In this document: piece by piece, positions 61,336 to 64,000 of the stretch | Position numbering within the stretch: the first letter of the stretch is position 1 | Layout: the number at the start of each line of letters is the position of its first letter | Assembly: GCF_964253085.1 (NCBI RefSeq) | Contig: NZ_CAXUQH020000001.1 | Location: 2,790,001 to 2,854,000, forward strand | Origin: Paenibacillus_E sp964253085 | GTDB taxonomy: Bacteria > Bacillota > Bacilli > Paenibacillales > NBRC-103111 | DNA: 64,000 nt | Reading direction: 5' to 3' | The notes under the pieces: generated by a model | Seen by the model: only the letters and a program-made list of their open reading frames with translations | Databases searched by the model: none | Told to the model about the DNA's origin: nothing | Made by a program: the position numbers and the translations under genes

Positions 61336-62898
61336 TTACATCGTTTTCCGATGTTCCTTCGGGGAAACACCGAAATAGTTTTTGAAAGCACGCGAGAAGT
61401 GATAGAGATTGCCATACCCTACCTTTTCTGAGATCTCATTGATCCGTAAGGTGGGGTTTTTGAGCAGCTTCTGGGCTTCTTCCATGCGGACTTTGGTTAA
61501 ATAGGCAGTGAAAGTTAACCCGGTTCGTTCCTTAAAAAGCTTGCTGAAGTACGAGTAATTCATCGATACCCGATTGGCCACTTCGGCTAGCTGCAGATCG
61601 CGGCTGTAATGCTCACGAACGATGGACTCCGCTACCGTAATAACGGTTTCGCCCAAATTAGCCTGCTCCGAGATCAGCTGTTTCGTATCTGTGGCGTAGC
61701 TTTTTAAATAATGCCGGAGTTCCCATAAAGTATGGAAGGTGTCAAAAGCAGTCGCGCGTTCGGTCTCTTCAAAAAGAAAACGCTCATGGACATGGCGATG
61801 GATTTCAGAAAGCACCAGATTATAAATCGACTTGAGCTGCTCCAAAGACATCTGTGCGCGCAAAGAATCACTTAGATGGCGGTCAACCCAAAGGCCAATT
61901 CGTTCCACATGCAGTGTCTCCGCAGCTAGCTTGAACTCCTCCATCTCCTTTTTGGCAGGCAGCCAAGTATCTGTCCTACCCTGCGGTTCAAGCATCACGA
62001 AGACCTCGCTTGGTTCTCGTAAAATTCGCCCAGACATCGCGCTATGTGCTTGTTTATAAAGCCGCGATAAATCGTCCAAGCTCTGTCCAGATTGGCTAAT
62101 CGAGGCCGTTGGCGTTCGCGGATTGCCTCTCCTAAGCAGGATAACAGCTTTGCCGAGTATACCTTGAATGGTTTCAAAGGCATGGAATGCAGCATAATTA
62201 AACACAAGGCACACATATCCTTGCACATCATGAAAAGCTAGGAAGCGTAGATACGGCGTTAAATCAGCGTCCCGAACGCATCGTTCTAGACATTCACTTA
62301 CCCTATCCAAATGCTCCTCGCTAAAGGTAACATCGTCGAAGGATAGCATCGAAACGGCGAACAAAGGATGAAAAAAGTAAGCTTCGAGTGATTGCTGTGA
62401 CTCGGAATCTTTGCTGCTCATCGCAACGTTCGACCCGTGGATCACTAGGGGTAATCGAGCAATAAGCAGCGCTCTTGCATCCGTTTGGTTCCTTTCGAAG
62501 AGCTGGTCGTTAAGGGTATCTTTCTCAATACTTACAATGGCGGACTGTACTTGCTGGCCAAGCTCATCGGAGGACGCAGGCTTCAGTAAGTAGTCCTGTG
62601 CGCCATATTTGAATGCTTCGCGGACGTAGGGATAATCACCATAGCCGCTCAACATAATGAATTTGGTGCGTGTTAGCAGCGGGGCAAGTTCTTTAATCAA
62701 TTGAATGCCATCTAACTCGGGCATACGAATGTCCGTGATAATGATGTTTGGTTGTAAGGTTTTAGCCATTGTAAGTCCCTGTAGACCACCGTTCGCGACA
62801 TAAATATCCCGTATACCAGCTACATTGGCCCTTTCTAGTTTGGCTTTGACGCCGCTGCCAATTAATTCTTCGTCATCAATTATTAATACGGTATACAT
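61336..62898 (-). CDS. YesN/AraC-type response regulator (locus 4)
   Basis: A 520-residue regulator on the minus strand. Its receiver domain has IDDEE, phospho-acceptor D56 in IITDIRMP, S in LSGYGD and K in YLLKPAS. The C-terminal AraC domain has VANRVSMNYSYFSKLFKERT and SEKVGYGNLYHFSRAFKNYF. Of two nearby ATG codons (62904, 62898) the second has the right distance (seven bases) from GAGGAG. It overlaps the end of the kinase gene by about 23 bp. Its targets may be the adjacent flavoprotein or genes beyond the window. Confidence 0.92.
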   Translation of the reverse strand: MYTVLIIDDEELIGSGVKAKLERANVAGIRDIYVANGGLQGLTMAKTLQPNIIITDIRMPELDGIQLIKELAPLLTRTKFIMLSGYGDYPYVREAFKYGAQDYLLKPASSDELGQQVQSAIVSIEKDTLNDQLFERNQTDARALLIARLPLVIHGSNVAMSSKDSESQQSLEAYFFHPLFAVSMLSFDDVTFSEEHLDRVSECLERCVRDADLTPYLRFLAFHDVQGYVCLVFNYAAFHAFETIQGILGKAVILLRRGNPRTPTASISQSGQSLDDLSRLYKQAHSAMSGRILREPSEVFVMLEPQGRTDTWLPAKKEMEEFKLAAETLHVERIGLWVDRHLSDSLRAQMSLEQLKSIYNLVLSEIHRHVHERFLFEETERATAFDTFHTLWELRHYLKSYATDTKQLISEQANLGETVITVAESIVREHYSRDLQLAEVANRVSMNYSYFSKLFKERTGLTFTAYLTKVRMEEAQKLLKNPTLRINEISEKVGYGNLYHFSRAFKNYFGVSPKEHRKTM

Positions 62899-64000
62899 CG
62901 TCATTCTCCTCGCTTCTTCTTACGTCATAAGGAAGGGTTAATATGGTTTCGGCGAATTGGCCTTGGATACTGTTGATTTGTAAGGGATAATTCTCACCGT
63001 AGAATAATTTCAATCGTTCATTAATGTTACCTAAACCGATGCTTTCTCGGTCTTTATCACCTTTGGCAATATACAAGGAAGTGCGAAATTGTTCGTTGAT
63101 TTCTTCCAACCGTGCTGCTTCGATGCCAATGCCATTATCTCTTACACATAAACGGATGGATAAATCAGTTTCTTGGCTAGCATAAATATCAATATCGAGT
63201 GTGTCCTGCTTAGCGAAGCCATGCTTCACACTATTCTCGACAATTGGTTGTAGAATAAATTTTAAGACCTGAATGGAAAGCAGCTCATTGGGGACATGGA
63301 CCCGGAAATGAATACTGTCTCCGTATTTGACCTTCTGAAGCGTCATATACTGCCCGAGATAACGAAGTTCATCTTGGAGTGTTGCGAATTTAGCGTCACC
63401 GTCCATATTATAGCGCATCATTTTACCAAAGTCGGCCATGGCATCGGACACATCATACTGACCCGCAATTTCCATTTTGGCACTAAAAATATCCAGCGTA
63501 TTATAGATAAAATGTGGGTTAATCTGCGATTGCAGTGCGATGAGCTGTGCATCCTTGTGCAGGGTCTCTTTTTTGATCATATCGCTTAACAGCAGGGTTA
63601 TTTTATTAAGTAAAATGTTGAATTTCTCGGTGATGACACCGAACTCGTCCTTTCGTACAATCGGGATGGGCTGAAACCCTGTTTCAATGGCGACATCCAT
63701 CTGTTTAATGCTCGTTTTCATTTTACTTAACGTCATCTTGAGGATGTAGTAGAAAGCAAACAATAGAACAATGAGGGTAAGAATAAAAGCTAGGTTAGCC
63801 ACAACCTGCAAGGAACCGAGTAACGGAGGAAGCGGGATCGCCATGACGATGACTTGCTGGACCTCTTTTAACGAGTCAGCGACGTATAAAAAGCCGGATT
63901 CCTTGGCGTAGCCTTGATTTTCATCCAATATATAAACAGGCTGATTCACAACATTGGGGCCCTCAGCGGGTTCAAGCAGATCAACTGAGCGCACGTCAAC
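62876..64000 (-). CDS. YesM-type sensor histidine kinase (locus 4), 5' end outside window
   Basis: The C-terminal 370 or so residues of a YesM-type kinase. The tail of the extracellular sensor comes first, then the second membrane helix (LAFILTLIVLLFAFYYILKM), a HAMP-like linker, the phospho-acceptor His in QINPHFIYNTLDIF, and VENSVKHGF and DNGIGI in the ATPase domain. Full-length relatives have about 590 residues, so roughly 220 are off the right edge. A GTG near the edge should not be taken as the start. Paired with the regulator downstream. Confidence 0.9.
   Translation of the reverse strand, partial: VDVRSVDLLEPAEGPNVVNQPVYILDENQGYAKESGFLYVADSLKEVQQVIVMAIPLPPLLGSLQVVANLAFILTLIVLLFAFYYILKMTLSKMKTSIKQMDVAIETGFQPIPIVRKDEFGVITEKFNILLNKITLLLSDMIKKETLHKDAQLIALQSQINPHFIYNTLDIFSAKMEIAGQYDVSDAMADFGKMMRYNMDGDAKFATLQDELRYLGQYMTLQKVKYGDSIHFRVHVPNELLSIQVLKFILQPIVENSVKHGFAKQDTLDIDIYASQETDLSIRLCVRDNGIGIEAARLEEINEQFRTSLYIAKGDKDRESIGLGNINERLKLFYGENYPLQINSIQGQFAETILTLPYDVRRSEENDDVYRINN

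Overview
The window looks like a chromosomal segment of a Paenibacillus-type Bacillota. The signs are repeated YesM/YesN-style two-component pairs, LplB/YtcP-type sugar permeases without their own ATPase, lipoprotein solute-binding proteins, a giant S-layer-anchored (SLH) polysaccharide lyase and strong AGGAGG-type ribosome binding sites. Nearly all of it is carbohydrate-utilisation machinery. No tRNA, rRNA, CRISPR array, phage gene or insertion sequence was seen.

Layout. (1) 1-2870: a split transketolase (first subunit cut by the window edge) followed by an FGGY kinase, the end of a sugar-catabolic operon. (2) 2871-29773: a large glucuronic-acid-type glycan locus. It holds a GH1-SDR-heterodimeric ABC exporter operon; a GH88-PL8-sugar isomerase-beta-propeller-GH1 operon; two permeases; a sensor kinase/AraC response regulator pair; a solute-binding lipoprotein; and a GH2-GH43-GH2 (beta-glucuronidase) operon. 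Five transcription units here start with the same 41-bp double direct repeat (AGTCGTNAAAA half-sites 23 bp apart), always 19 bp upstream of a -10-like hexamer. This is probably the operator of the local response regulator. (3) 29774-49286: a second locus with a 2537-residue SLH-anchored alginate-lyase-family protein, two permeases, a solute-binding protein, a response regulator/kinase pair, and a GH28 - GH43-like operon whose 3' part is decaying (frameshift, in-frame stop, internally deleted GH43). Three units here share a different promoter signature (AAAGTACAAG, exactly 52 bp before TAAAAT). (4) 49287-56300: an AT-richer block with a third kinase/regulator, solute-binding protein and two MalF/MalG-like permeases. 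(5) 56300-64000: a truncated AraC gene, a secreted parallel beta-helix protein, a large FAD-dependent oxidoreductase and, convergently, a fourth regulator/kinase pair that runs off the window.

How it works together (inference): secreted or wall-bound enzymes, mainly the SLH lyase, release oligosaccharides. Binding lipoproteins and permeases import them, powered by an ATPase encoded elsewhere (MsmX-like). Leaderless cytoplasmic enzymes (PL8, GH88, GH2, GH43, GH1, GH28) then cut them down. Each locus is switched on by its own membrane kinase and AraC-type response regulator. The most distinctive points are the two separate, strictly spaced promoter signatures; a leaderless PL8 lyase paired with GH88 and an unrecognised propeller protein; and the visible decay of the GH43 genes.
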